Source: Cervus elaphus (lineage: Eukaryota > Chordata > Mammalia > Artiodactyla > Cervidae). From it: DNA of 64,000 nucleotides. Numbering within the stretch: the first letter of the stretch is position 1; the number at the start of each line of letters is the position of its first letter. The stretch covers positions 1,550,001-1,614,000 of the forward strand of contig NC_057845.1 of the NCBI RefSeq assembly GCF_910594005.1, in the 5' to 3' direction. Both the position numbers and the translations under genes were made by a program. The notes beneath the pieces were generated by a model. The model saw only the letters and a program-made list of their open reading frames with translations. It ran no database searches and had not been told where the DNA came from. Shown here piece by piece: positions 24,568-38,091 of the stretch.

Positions 24568-27500
24568 TTGGTCCACGGAGCTCTTTCGTGTTGCTACAGT
24601 GACCTCAGGATCTCTCTAGACTTGAAACAGGGTTCTTGGGGTTTCTCTGGAGTGCCATCAAGGAAATCAAGGCTCCTTTCATGTGTGACGTGCAACACGG
24701 AATTGCTCTGCATGCAGCGCAGGGGAATCGGGCCTCATCTCGCGGCGAGGGGGAAGTCTCATGGTTTTTCTCGAGTTGCGGCGGGAACCTGGGGTATATT
24801 CTCGAGTTACGACGGGGATGGCCCTTCCACACACGTGTTTCTTCAGCGACGTCAGGACTCCTGCCTAGTTTCGAGGGACAACTCGGGATTCTCCTCGAGG
24901 CTTGGCAGGGCAATTGGGACGCCTCTCCAGCTGAGGCGGGAGACCAAGGTTCCCTTTCCACGTGCCACAGGAATCCTGGGTCTCCTATCAAGTTTCACGA
25001 GGAGTCAGGCATCGTCTCCTTTGGAGGCACTGATCTCCGCGTACCTCTGGAGTTTTCAAAGGATGTGAGGCCTCCGGTCGCGGTGAGGTGGGGAACTAGG
25101 TCTTTCTCTGTGGTCTCCACAGGGGATTCAGACATCCTTTCGTCTTGGGAGATGCAAGACGAGCCTGCATTCAAGTCACTGCAGGGATATCCGGCCTTAT
25201 TTCGCGTCAGGGCATCGCAGTGTCCATTCCACTTGATGCCGCAAACTCAGGGTCCCTCTCACATACCTAGAGCTGAGAGAAGCCTCCTCTTGTGCTTGTG
25301 GTAAGGTGGTATTCCTCTGGAGTCGAAGCCAGGGACTAACCTCTCATCTCGAGTTGATTGGTGGTCCACGGAGCTCTTTCATGTTGCTACAGTGACCTCA
25401 GGATCCCTCTAGACTTGAAACAGTGTTCTTGGGGTTTCTCTGGAGTGCCACCAAGGAAATCAAGGCTCCTTTCATGTGTGATGTGCAACACGGAATTGCT
25501 CTGCACGCAGTGCAGGGGAATCGGGCCTCATCTCGCGGCGAGGGGGAAGTCTCATGGTTTTTCTCGAGTTGCGGCGGGAACCTGGGGTATATTCTCGAGT
25601 TACGACGGGGATGGCCCTTCCACCCACGTGTTTGTTCAGCGACGTCAGGACTCCTGCCTAGTTGCCAGGGACAACTCGCGATTCTCCTCGAGGCTTGGCA
25701 GGGCAATTGGGACGCCTCTCCAGCTGAGGCGGGAGACCAAGGGTCCCTTTCCATGTGCCACAGGAATCCTGGGACTCCTATCAAGTTTCACGAGGAGTCA
25801 GGCATCGTCTCCTTTGGAGGCACTGATCTCCGCGTACCTCTGGAGTTTTCAAAGGATGTGAGGCCTCCGGTCGCGGTGAGGTGGGGAACTAGGTCTTTCT
25901 CTGTGGTCTCCACAGGGGATTCAGACATCCTTTCGTCTTGGCAGATGCAAGACGAGCCTGCATTTAAGTCACTGCAGGGATATCCGGCCTTATTTCGCGA
26001 CAGGGCATCGCGGTGTCCATTCCACTTGAGGCCGCAAACTCAGGGTCCCTCTCACATACCTAGAGCTGAGAGAAGCCTCCTCTTGAGGTGCTTGTGGTAA
26101 GGTGGTATTCCTCTGGAGTCGAAGCCAGGGACTAACCTCTCATCTCGAGTTGATTCTTGGTCCACGGAGCTCTTTCGTGTTGCTACAGTGACCTCAGGAT
26201 CCCTCTAGCCTTGAAACAGTGTTCTTGGGGTTTCTCTGTAGTGCCATCAAGGAAATCAAGGCTCCTTTCATGTGTAATGTGCAACACGGAATTGCTCTGC
26301 ACGCAGTGCAGGGGAATCGGGCCCCATCTCGCGGCGAGGGGGAAGTCTCATGGTTTTTCTCGAGTTGCGGCGGGAACCTGGGGTATATTCTCGAGTTACG
26401 ACGGGGATGGCCCTTCCACCCACGTGTTTGCTCAGCGACGTCAGGACTCCTGCCTAGTTTCGAGGGACAACTCGGGATTCTCCTCGAGGCTTGGCAGGGC
26501 AATTGGGACGCCTCTCCAGCTGAGGCGGGAGACCAAGGGTCCCTTTCCACGTGCCACAGGAATCCTGGGACTCCTATCAAGTTTCACGAGGAGTCAGGCA
26601 TCGTCTCCTTTGGAGGCACTGATCTCCGCGTAGCTCTGGAGTTTTCAAAGGATGTGAGGCCTCCGGTCGCGATGAGGTGGGGAACTAGGTCTTTCTCTGT
26701 GGTCTCCACAGGGGATTCAGACATCCTTTCGTCTTGGGAGATACAAGACGAGCCTGCATTCAAGTCACTGCAGGGATATCCGGCCTTATTTCGAGTCAGG
26801 GCATCGCGGTGTCCATTCCACTTGAGGCCGCAAACTCAGGGTCCCTCTCACATACCTAGAGCTGAGAGAAGCCTCCTCTTGAGGTGCTTGTGGTAAGGTG
26901 GTATTCCTCTGGAGTCGAAGCCAGGGACTAACCTCTCATCTCGAGTTGATTTGTGGTCCACGGAGCTCTTTCATGTTGCTACAGTGACCTCAGGATCCCT
27001 CTAGCCTTGAAACAGTGTTCTTGGGGTTTCTCTGGAGTGCCACCAAGGAAATCAAGGCTCCTTTCATGTGTGATGTGCAACACGGAATTGCTCTGCACGC
27101 AGTGCAGGGGAATCGGGCCTCATCTCGCGGCGAGGGGGAAGTCTCATGGTTTTTCTCGAGTTGCGGCGGGAACCTGGGGTATATTCTCGAGTTACGACGG
27201 GGATGGCCCTTCCACCCACGTGTTTGTTCAGCGACGTTAGGACTCCTGCCTAGTTGACAGGGACAACTCGGGCTTCTCCTCGAGGCTTGGCAGGGCAATT
27301 GGGACGCCTCTCCAGCTGAGGCGGGAGACCAAGGGTCCCTTTCCATGTGCCACAGGAATCCTGGGACTCCTATCAAGTTTCACGAGGAGTCAGGCATCGT
27401 CTCCTTTGGAGGCACTGATCTCCGCGTACCTCTGGAGTTTTCAAAGGATGTGAGGCCTCCGGTCGCGGTGAGGTGGGGAACTAGGTCTTTCTCTGTGGTC

Positions 27501-27748
27501 TCCACAGGGGATTCAGACATCCTTTCGTCTTGGCAGATGCAAGACGAGCCTGCATTCAAGTCACTGCAGGGATATCCGGCCTTATTTCGCGTCAGGGCAT
27601 CGCAGTGTCCATTCCACTTGAGGCCGCAAACTCAGGGTCCCTCTCACATACCCAGAGCTGAGAGAAGCCTCCTCTTGAGATGCTTGTGGTAAGGTGGTAT
27701 TCCTCTGGAGTCGAAGCCACGGACTATCCTCTCATCTCGAGTTGATTC
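24568..27748 (+). repeat. Alternating A/B monomers, first run (M31-M34)
   Basis: M31 and M33 carry the A mark tagtttcgaggg (24868, 26455). M32 and M34 carry the B marks ctctttcatgttgc at the head and ttccatgtgccac in the middle (25750, 27340 areas), with the tail cgcggtgagg then cttggcagatgc. M31 also has the head variant tctctctagacttg, which returns in M39, M47 and M50. M31 is 793 bp because three bases are missing near 25290 (cctcttgtgcttgtgg). Confidence 0.75.
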
Positions 27749-30134
27749 TTGGTCCACGGAGCTCTTTTGTGTTGCTACAGTGACCTCAGCATCCCTCTAG
27801 CCTTCAAACAGTGTTCTTGGGGTTTCTCGGGAGTGCCATCAAGGAAATCAAGGCTCCTTTCATGTGTGATGTGCAAGACGGAATTGCTCTGCACGCAGTG
27901 CAGGGGAATCGGGCCTCATCTCGCGGCGAGGGGGAAGTCTCATGGTTTTTCTCGAGTTGCGGCGGGAACCTGGGGTATATTCTCGAGTTACGACGGGGAT
28001 GGCCCTTCCACCCACGTGTTTGTTCAGCGACGGCAGGACTCCTGCCTAGTTGCGAGGGACAACTCGGGATTCTCCTCGAGGCTTGGCAGGGCAATTGGGA
28101 CGCCTCTCCAGCTGAGGCGGGAGATCAAGGGTCCCTTTTCACGTGCACAGGAATCCTGGAACTCCTATCAAGTTTCACGAGGAGTCAGGCATCGTCTCCT
28201 TTGGAGGCACTGATCTCCGCGTACCTCTGAAGTTTTCAAAGAATGTGAGGCCTCCATTCGCGATGAAGTGGGGAAGTAGGTCTTTCTCTGTGGTCTCCAC
28301 AAGGGATTCAGACATCCTTTCGTCTTGGGAGATGCAAGACGAGCCTGCATTCAAGTCACTGCAGGGATATCCGGCCTTATTTCGAGTCAGGGCATCGCGG
28401 TGTCCATTCCACTTGAGGCCGAAAAATCAGGGTCCCTCTCACATACCTAGAGCTGAGAGAAGCCTCCTCTTGAGGTGCTTGTGGTAACGTGGTATTCCTC
28501 TGGAGTCGAAGCCAGGGACTAACCTCTCATCTCGAGTTGATTTTTGGTCCACGGAGCTCTTTCGTGTTGCTACAGTGACCTCAGGATCCCTCTAGCCTTG
28601 AAACAGTGTTCTTGGGGTTTCTCTGGAGTGCCACCAAGTAAATCAAGGCTCCTTTCATGTGTGATGTGCAACACGGAATTGCTCTGCACGCAGTGCAGGG
28701 GAATCGGGCCTCATATCGCGTCGAAGGGGAAGTCTCATGGTTTTTCTCGAGTTGCGGCGGGAACCTGGGGTATATTCTCGAGTTACGACGGGGATGGCCC
28801 TTCCAACCCCGTGTTTGTTCACCGACGTCAGGACTCCTGCCTAGTTGCAAGGGACAACTCGGAATTCTCCTCGATACTTGGCAGGGCAATTGGGACGACT
28901 CTCCAGCTGAGGCGGGAGACCAAGGGTCCCTTTCCACGTGCACAGGAATCCTGGGACTCCTATCAAGTTTCACGAGGAGTCAGACATCGTCTCCTTTGGA
29001 GGCACTGATCTCCGCGTACCTCTGAAGTTTTCAAAGGATGTGAGGCCTCCGTTCGCGATGAGGTGGGGAACTAGGTCTTTCTCTGTGGTCTCCACAGGGG
29101 ATTCAGACATCCTTTCGTCTTGGGAGATGCAAGACGAGCCTGCATTCAAGTCACTGCAGGGATATCCGGCCTTATTTCGAGTCAGGGCATCGCGGTGTCC
29201 ACTCCACTTGAGGCCGCAAACTCAGGGTCCCTCTCACATACCTAGAGCTGAGAGAAGCCTCCTCTTGAGGTGCTTGTGGTGAGGTGGTATTCCTCTGGAG
29301 TCGAAGCCAGGGACTAACCTCTCATCTCGAGTTGATTTTTGGTCCACGGAGCTCTTTCGTGTTGCTACAGTGACCTCAGGATCCCTCTAGCCTTGAAACA
29401 GTGTTCTTGGGGTTTCTCTGGAGTGCCACCAAGGAAATCAAGGCTCCTTTCATGTGTGATGTGCAACACGGAATTGCTCTGCACGCAGTGCAGGGGAATC
29501 GGGCCTCATCTCACGGCGAGGGGGAAGTCTCATGGTTTTTCTCGAGTTGCGGCGGGAACCTGGGGTATATTCTCGAGTTACGACGGCGATGACCCTTCCA
29601 ACCACGTGTTTGTTCAGCGACGTCAGGACTCCGGCCTAGTTGCGAGGGACAACTCGGGATTCTCCTCGAGGCTTGGCAGGGCAATTGCGATGCCTCTCCA
29701 GCTGAGGCGGGAGACCAAGGGTCCCTTTCCACGTGCCACAGGAATCCTGGGCCTCCTATCAAGTTTCACGAGGAGTCAGGCATCGTCTCCTTTGGAGGCA
29801 CTGATCTCCGCGTACCTCTGGAGTTTTCAAAGGATGTGAGGCCTCCGGTCGCGATGAGGTGGGGAACTAGGTCTTTCTCTGTGGTCTCCATAGGGGATTC
29901 AGACATCCTTTCATCTTGGGAGATGCAAGACGAGCCTGCATTCAAGTCACTGCAGGGATATCCGGCCTTATTTCGAGTCAGGGCATCGCGGTGTCCATTC
30001 CACTTGAGGCCGCAAACTTAGGGTCCCTCTCACATACCTAGAGCTGAGAGAAGCCTCCTCTTGAGGTGCTTGTGGTAAGGTGGTATTCCTCTGGAGTCGA
30101 AGCCAGGGACTAACCTCTGATCTCGAGTTGATTT
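27749..30134 (+). repeat. Satellite monomers M35-M37 interrupting the A/B alternation
   Basis: M35 (27749) opens with gagctcttttgtgttgc and ttctcgggagtgcc, preceded by gccacggactatcc. The same head, with the same preceding variant, recurs at M41 (32521), offset 4772 bp. Its tail matches M29. M36 (28544) has ccaagtaaatc, atatcgcgtcg and ctcgatacttgg. M37 (29339) has ggcgatgaccc (29585), gcaattgcgatgcc (29684) and the A-type caaacttaggg end. Confidence 0.7.
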
Positions 30135-33100
30135 TTGGTCCACAGAGCTCTTTCATGTTGCTACAGTGACCTCAGGATCCCTCTAGCCTTGAAACAGTGT
30201 TCTTGGGGTTTCTCTGGAATGCCACCAAGGAAATCAAGGCTCCTTTCATGTGTGATGTGCAACACGGAATTGCTCTGCACGCAGTGCAGGGGAATCGGGC
30301 CTCATCTCGCGGCGAGGGGGAAGTCTCATGGTTTTTCTCGAGTTGCGGCGGGAACCTGGGGTATATTCTCGAGTTACGACGGGGATGGCCCTTCCACCCA
30401 CGTGTTTGTTCAGCGACCGGAGGACTCCTGCCTAGTTGCCAGGGACAACTCGGGATTCTCCTCGAGGCTTGGCAGGGCAATTGGGACGCCTCTCCAGCTG
30501 AGGCGGGAGACCAAGGGTCCCTTTCCATGTGCCACAGGAATCCTGGGACTCCTATCAAGTTTCACGAGGAGTCAGGCATCGTCTCCTTTGGAGGCACTGA
30601 TCTCCGCGTACCTCTGGAGTTTTCAAAGGATGTGAGGCCTCCGGTCGCGGTGAGGTGGGGAACTAGGTCTTTCTCTGTGGTCTCCACAGGGGATTCAGGC
30701 ATGCTTTCGTCTTGGGAGATGCAAGACTAGCCTGCATTCAAGTCACTGCAGGGATATCCGGCCTTATTTCGAGTCAGGGCATCGCGGTGTCCATTCCACT
30801 TGAGGCCGCAAACTTAGGGTCCCTCTCACATACCTAGAGCTGCGAGAAGCCTCCTCTTGAGGTGCTTGTGGTAAGGTGGTATTCCTCTGGAGTCGAAGCC
30901 AGGGACTAACCTCTCATCTCGAGTTGATTCTTGGTCCACGGAGCTCTTTCGTGTTGCTACAGTGACCTCAGGATCTCTCTAGACTTGAAACAGAGTTCTT
31001 GGGGTTTCTCTGGAGTGCCATCAAGGAAATCAAGGCTCCTTTCATGTGTGATGTGCAACACGGAGTTGCTCTGCATGCAGCGCAGGGAATCGGGCCTCAT
31101 CTCGCGGCGAGGGGGAAGTCTCATGGTTTTTCTCGAGTTGCGGCGGGAACCTGGGGTATATTCTCGAGTTACGACGGGGATGGCCCTTCCACACACGTGT
31201 TTCTTCAGCGACGTCAGGACTCCTGCCTAGTTTCGAGGGACAACTCGGGATTCTCCTTGAGGCTTGGCAGGGCAATTGGGACGCCTCTCCAGCTGAGGCG
31301 GGAGACCAAGGTTCCCTTTCCACGTGCCACAGGAATCCTGGGACTCCTATCAAGTTTCACGAGGAGTCATTCATCGCCTCCTTTGGAGGCACTGATCTCC
31401 GCGTACCTCTGGAGTTTTCAAAGGATGTGAGGCTTCCGGTCGCGGTGAGGTGGGGAACTAGGTCTTTCTCTGTGGTCTCCACAGGGGATTCAGGCATCCT
31501 TTCGTCTTGGGAGATGCAAGACGAGCCTGCATTCAAGTCGCTGCAGGGATATCCGGCCTTATTTCGAGTCAGGGCATCGCGGTGTCCATTCCACTTGAGG
31601 CCGCAAACTCAGGGTCCCTCTCACATACCTAGAGCTGAGAGAAGCCTCCTCTTGAGGTGCTTGTGTAAGGTGGTATTCCTCTGGAGTCGAAGCCAGGGAC
31701 TAAGCTCTCATCTCGAGTTGATTTGTGGTCCACGGAGCTCTTTCATGTTGCTACAGTGACCTCAGGATCCCTCTAGCCTTGAAACAGTGTTCTTGGGGTT
31801 TCTCTGGAGTGCCACCAAGGAAATCAAGGCTCCTTTCATGTGTGATGTGCAACACGGAATTGCTCTGCACACAGTGCAGGGGAATCGGGCCTCATCTCGC
31901 GGCGAGGGGGAAGTCTCATGGTTTTTCTCGAGTTGCGGCGGGAACCTGGGGTATATTCTCGAGTTACGACGGGGATGGCCCTTCCACCCACGTGTTTGTT
32001 CAGCGATGTTAGGACTCCTGCCTAGTTGCGAGGGACAACTCGGGATTCTCCTCGAGGCTTGGCAGGGCAATTGGGACGCCTCTCCAGCTGAGGCGGGAGA
32101 CCAAGGGTCCCTTTCCATGTGCCACAGGAATCCTGGGACTCCTATCAAGTTTCACGAGGAGTCAGGCATCGTCTCCTTTGGAGGCACTGATCTCCGCGTA
32201 CCTCTGGAGTTTTCAAAGGATGTGAGGCCTCCGGTCGCGGTGAGGTGGGGAACTAGGTCTTTCTCTGTGGTCTCCACAGGGGATTCAGACATCCTTTCGT
32301 CTTGGCAGATGCAAGACGAGCCTGCATTCAAGTCACTGCAGGGATATCCGGCCTTATTTCGCGTCAGGGCATCGCAGTGTCCATTCCACTTGAGGCCGCA
32401 AACTCAGGGTCCCTCTCACATACCTAGAGCTGAGAGAAGCCTCCTCTTGAGGTGCTTGTGGTAAGGTGGTATTCCTCTGGAGTCGAAGCCACGGACTATC
32501 CTCTCATCTCGAGTTGATTCTTGGTCCACGGAGCTCTTTTGTGTTGCTACAGTGACCTCAGGATCCCTCTAGCCTTGAAACAGTGTTCTTGGGGTTTCTC
32601 GGGAGTGCCATCAAGGAAATCAAGGCTCCTTTCATGTGTGATGTGCAAGACGGACTTGCTCTGCACGCAGTGCAGGGGAATCGGGCCTCATCTCGCGGCG
32701 AGGGGGAAGTCTCATGGTTTTTCTCGAGTTGCGGCGGGAACCTGGGGTATATTCTCGAGTTACGACGGGGATGGCCCTTCCACCCACGTGTTTGTTCAGC
32801 GACGTCAGGACTCCTGCCTTGTTTCGAGGGACAACTCGGGATTCTCCTTGAGGCTTGGCAGGGCAATTGGGACGCCTCTCCAGCTGAGGCGGGAGACCAA
32901 GGTTCCCTTTCCACGTGCCACAGGAATCCTGGGACTCCTATCAAGTTTCACGAGAAGTCAGGCATCGTCTCCTTTGGAGGCACTGATCTCTGCGTACCTC
33001 TGGAGTTTTCAAAGGATGTGAGGCCTCCAGTAGCAATGAGGTGGGGAACTAGGTTTTTCTCTGTGGTCTCCACAGGGGATTCAGACACTCTTTCGTCTTG

Positions 33101-34112
33101 GGAGATGCAAGACGAGCCTGCATTCAAGTCACTGCAGGGATATCCGGCCTTATTTCGAGTCAGGGCATCGCGGTGTCCATTCCACTTGAGGCCGCAAACT
33201 TAGGGTCCCGCTCACATACCTAGAGCTGAGAGAAGCCTCCTCTTGAGGTGCTTGTGGTAAGGTGGTATTCCTCTGGAGTCGAAGCCAGGGACTAACCTCT
33301 CATCTCGAGTTGATTCTTGGTCCACGGAGCTCTTTCGTGTTGCTACAGTGACCTCAGGATCCCTCTAGCCTTGAAACAGTCTTCTTGGGGTTTCTCTGGA
33401 GTGCCACCAAAGAAATCAAGGCTCCTTTCATGTGTGATGTGGAACACGGAATTGCTCTGCACGCAGTGCAGGGGAATCGGGCCTCATCTCGCGGCGAGGG
33501 GGAAGTCTCATGGTTTTTCTCGAGTTGCGGCGGGAACCTGGGGTATATTCTCGAGTTACGACGGGGATGGCCCTTCCACCCACGTGTTTGTTCAGCGACG
33601 TCATGACTCCTGCCTAGTTGCGAGGGACAACTCGGGATTCTCCTCGAGGCTTGGCAGGGCAATTGGGACGCCTCTCCAGCTGAGGCGGGAGACCAAGGGT
33701 TCCTTTCCATGTGCCACAGGAATCCTGGGACTCCTATCAAGTTTCACGAGGAGTCAGGCATCGTCTCCTTTGGAGGCACTGATCTCCGCGTACCTCTAGA
33801 GTTTTCAAAGGATGTGAGGCCTCCGGTCGCGGTGAGGTGGGGAACTAGGTCTTTCTCTGTGGTCTCCACAGGGGATTCAGGCATCCTTTCGTCTTGGCAG
33901 ATGCAAGACGAGCCTGCATTCCAGTCACTGCAGGGATATCCGGCCTTATTTCACGTCAGGGCATCGCGGTGTCCATTCCATTTGAGGCCGCAAACTCAGG
34001 GTCCCTCTCACATAGCTAGAGCTGAGAGAAGCCTCCTCTTGAGGTGCTTGTGGTAAGGTGGTATTCCTCTGGAGTCGAAGCCAGGGACTAACCTCTCATC
34101 TCGAGTTGATTC
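30135..34112 (+). repeat. Alternating B/A monomers, second run (M38-M42)
   Basis: The order is B (30135), A (30931), B (31725), A (32521), B (33317), judged by ttccatgtgccac for B and the ttcgagggac form (tagtttcg or tgtttcg) for A. The consensus period is therefore about 1.59 kb here. M39 repeats the M31 head (tctctctagacttg, gcatgcagcgcagg) at an offset of 6363 bp and is 794 bp long. M40 and M34 share the ttaggactcc variant and are followed by the same gccacggactatcc junction. Confidence 0.75.
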
Positions 34113-37100
34113 TTGGTCCACGAAGCTCTTTCGGGTTGCTACAGTGACCTCAGGATCCCTCTAGCCTTGAAACAGTGTTCTTGGGGTTTCTCTGGAGTGC
34201 CATCAAGGAAATCAAGGCTCCTTTCATGTGTGATGTGCAACACGGAATTGCTCTGCACGCAGTGCAGGGGAATCGGGCCTCATCTCGCGGCGAGGGGGAA
34301 GTCTCATGGTTTTTCTCGAGTTGCTGTGGGAACCTGGGGTATATTCTCGAGTTACGACGGGGATGGCCCTTCCACCCACGTGTTTGTTCAGCGACGTCAG
34401 GACTCCTGCCTAGTTTCGAGGGACAACTCGGGATTCTCCTCGAGGCTTGGCAGGGCAATTGGGACGCCTCTCCAGCTGAGGCGGGAGACCAAGGTTCCCT
34501 TTCCACGTGCCACAGGAATCCTGGGACTCCTATCAAGTTTCACGAGGAGTCAGGCATCGTCTCCTTTGGAGGCACTGATCTCCGCGTACCTCTGGAGTTT
34601 TCAAAGGATGTGAGGCCTCCGGTAGCGATGAGATGGGGAACTAGGTCTTTCTCTGTGGTCTCCACAGGGGATTCAGACATCCTTTCGTCTTGGGAGATGC
34701 AAGACGAGCCTGCATTCAAGTCACTGCAGGGATATCCGGCCTTATTTCGAGTCAGGGCATCGCGGTGTCCATTCCACTTGAGGCCGCAAACTTAGGGTCC
34801 CTCTCACATACCTAGAGCTGAGAGAAGCCTCCTCTTGAGGTGCTTGTGGTAAGGTGGTATTCCTCAGGAGTCGAAGCCAGGGACTAACCTCTCATCTCGA
34901 GTTGATTTGTGGTCCACGGAGCTCTTTCATGTTGCTACAGTGACCTCAGGATACCTCTAGCCTTGAAACAGTGTTCTTGGGGTTTCTCTGGAGTGCCACC
35001 AAGGAAATCAAGGCTCCTTTCATGTGTGATGTGCAAGACGGAATTGCTCTGCACGCAGTGCAGGGGAATCGGGCCTCATCTCGCGGCGAGGGGGAAGTCT
35101 CATGGTTTTTCTCGAGTTGCGGCGGGAACCTGGGGTATATTCTCGAGTTACGACGGGGATGGCCCTTCCACCCACGTGTTTGTTCAGTGACGTCAGGACT
35201 CCTGCCTAGTTGCGAGGGACAACTCGGGATTCTCCTCGAGGCTTGGCAGGGCAATTGGGACGCCTCTCCAGCTGAGGCGGGAGACCAAGGGTCCCTTTCC
35301 ATGTGCCACAGGAATCCTGGGACTCCTATCAAGTTTCCGAAGGAGTCAGGCATCGTCTCCTTTGGAGGCACTGATCTCCGCGTACCTCTGGAGTTTTCAA
35401 AGGATGTGAGGCCTCCGGTCGCGGTGAGGTGGGGAACTAGGTCTTTCTCTGTGGTCTCCACAGGGGATTCAGGCATCCTTTCGTCTTGGCAGATGCAAGA
35501 CGAGCCTGCATTCAAGTCACTGCAGGGATATCCGACCTTATTTCGCGTCAGGGCATCGCAGTGTCCATTCCACTTGAGGCCGCAAACTCAGGGTCCCTCT
35601 CACATACCTAGAGCTGAGAGAAGCCTCCTCTTGAGGTGCTTGTGGTAAGGTGGTAATCCTCTGGAGTCGAAGCCAGGGACTAACCTCTCATCTCTAGTTG
35701 ATTCTTGGTCCACAGAGCTCTTTCGTGTTGCTACAGTGACCTCAGGATCCCTCTAGCCTTGAAACAGTGTTCTTGGGGTTTCTCTGGAGTGCCATCAAGG
35801 AAATCAAGGCTCCTTTCATGTGTGATGTGCAACACGGAATTGCTCTGCACGCAGTGCTGGGGAATCGGGCCTCATCTCGCGGCGAGGGGGAAGTCTCATG
35901 GTTTTTCTCGAGTTGCGGCGGGAACCTGGGGTATATTCTCGAGTTACGACGGGGATGGCCCTTCCACCCACGTGTTTGTTCAGCGATGTCAGGACTCATG
36001 CCTAGATTCGAGGGACAACTCGGGATTCTCCTCGAGGCTTGGCAGGGCAATTGGGACGCCTCTCCAGCTGAGGCGGGAGACCAAGGTTCCCTTTCCACTT
36101 GCCACAGGAATCCTGGGACTCCTATCAAGTTTCACGAGGAGTCAGGCATCGTCTCCTTTGGAGGCACTGATCTCCGCGTACCTCTGGCGTTTTCAAAGGA
36201 TGTGAGGCCTCCGGTAGCGAAGATGTGGGGAACTAGGTCTTTCTCTGTGGTCTCCACAGGGGATTCAGTCATCCTTTCGTCTTGGGAGATGCAAGACGAG
36301 CCTGCATTCAAGTCACTGCAGGAATATCCGGCCTTATTTGGAGTCAGGGCATCGCGGTGTCCATTGCACTTGAGGCCGCAAACTTAGGGTCCCTCTCACA
36401 TACCTAGAGCTGAGAGAAGCCTCCTCTTGAGGTGCTTGTGGTAAGGTGGTATTCCTCTGGAGTCGAAGCCAGGGACTAACCTCTCATCTCAAGTTGATTT
36501 GTGGTCCACGGAGCTCTTTCATGTTGCTACAGTGACCTCAGGATCCCTCTACCTTGAAACAGTGTTCTTGGGGTTTCTCTGGAGTGCCACCAAGGAAATC
36601 AAGGCTCCTTTCATGTGTGATGTGCAAGACGGAATTGCTCTGCACGCAGTGCAGGGGAATCGGGCCTCATCTCGCGGCGAGGGGGAAGTCTCATGGTTTT
36701 TCTCGAGTTGCGGCGGGAACCTGGGGTATATTCTCGAGTTACGACGGGGATGGCCCTTCCACCCACGTGTTTGTTCAGCGACGTCAGGACTCCTGCCTAG
36801 TTGCCAGGGACAACTCGGGATTCTCCTCGAGGATTGGCAGGGCAATTGGGACGCCTCTCCAGTTGAGGCGGGAGACCAAGGTTCCCTTTCCATGTGCCAC
36901 AGGAATCCTGGGACTCCTATCAAGTTTCACGAGGAGTCAGGCATCGTCTCATTTGGAGGCACTGATCTCCGCGAACCTCTGGAGTTTTCAAAGGATGTGA
37001 GGCCTCCGGTCGCGGTGAGGTTGGGAACTAGGTCTTTCTCTGTGGTCTGCACAGGGGATTCAGGCATCCTTTCGTCTTGGCAGATGCAAGACGAGCCTGC

Positions 37101-38091
37101 ATTCAAGTCACTGCAGGGATATCCGACCTTATTTCGCGTCAGGGCATCGCAGTGTCCATTCCACTTGAGGCCGCAAACTCAGGGTCCCTCTCACATACCT
37201 AGAGCTGAGAGAAGCCTCCTCTTGAGGTGCTTGTGGTAAGGTGGTATTCCTCTGGAGTCGAAGCCAGGGACTAACCTCTCATCTCGAGTTGATTCTTGGT
37301 CCACGGAGCTCTTTCGTGTTGCTACAGTGACCTCAGGATCTCTCTAGACTTGAAACAGGGTTCTTGGGGTTTCTCTGGAGTGCCCTCAAGTAAATCAAGG
37401 CTCCTTTCATGTGTGATGTGCAACACGGAATTGCTCTGCACGCAGTGCAGGGGAATCGGGCCTCATCTCGCGGCGAGGGGGAAGTCTCATGGTTTTTCTC
37501 GAGTTGCGGCGGGAACCTGGGGTATATTCTCGAGTTACGACGGGGATGGCCCTTCCACCCACGTGTTTGTTCAGCGACGTCAGGACTCCTGCCTAGTTGC
37601 GAGGGACAACTCGGGATTCTCCTCGAGGCTTGGCAGGGCAATTGGGACGCCTCTCCAGGTGAGGCGGGAGACCAAGGTTCCCTTTCCACGTGCCACAGGA
37701 ATCCTGGGACTGCTATCAAGTTTCGCGAGGAGTCAGGCATCGTCTCCTTTGGAGGCACTGATCTCCGCGTACCTCTGGAGTTTTCAAAGGATGTGAGGCC
37801 TCCGGTCGCGGTGAGGTGGGGAACTAGGTCTTTCTCTGTGGTCTCCACAGGGGATTCAGGCATCCTTTCGTCTTGGCAGATGCAAGACGAGCCTGCATTC
37901 AAGTCACTGCAGGGATATCCGGCCTTATTTCGCCTCAGGGCATCGCAGTGTCCATTCCACTTGAGGCCGCAAACTCAGGGTCCCTCTCACATACCTAGAG
38001 CTGAGAGAAGCCTCCTCTTGAGGTGCTTGTGGTAAGGTGGTATTCCTCTGGAGTCGAAGCCAGGGATTAACCTCTCATCTCGAGTTGATTC
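34113..38091 (+). repeat. Five-monomer block 1 (M43-M47), ~3.98 kb
   Basis: Starts are 34113, 34909, 35705, 36501 and 37296. M43 has cacgaagctc at its head and tgctgtggg; M44 has the palindrome TGACGTCA (35188) and B marks; M45 has gcagtgctgggg and tagattcgagg; M46 is B; M47 has an A-like head and body (tctctctagacttg, ccacgtgcc) with a B-like tail (gcggtgagg, cttggcagatgc). Several of these variants recur five monomers later, at M48-M52 or M53-M57, at offsets of 3979-3981 bp. The block boundary is a choice of phase, not a visible edge. Confidence 0.55.
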
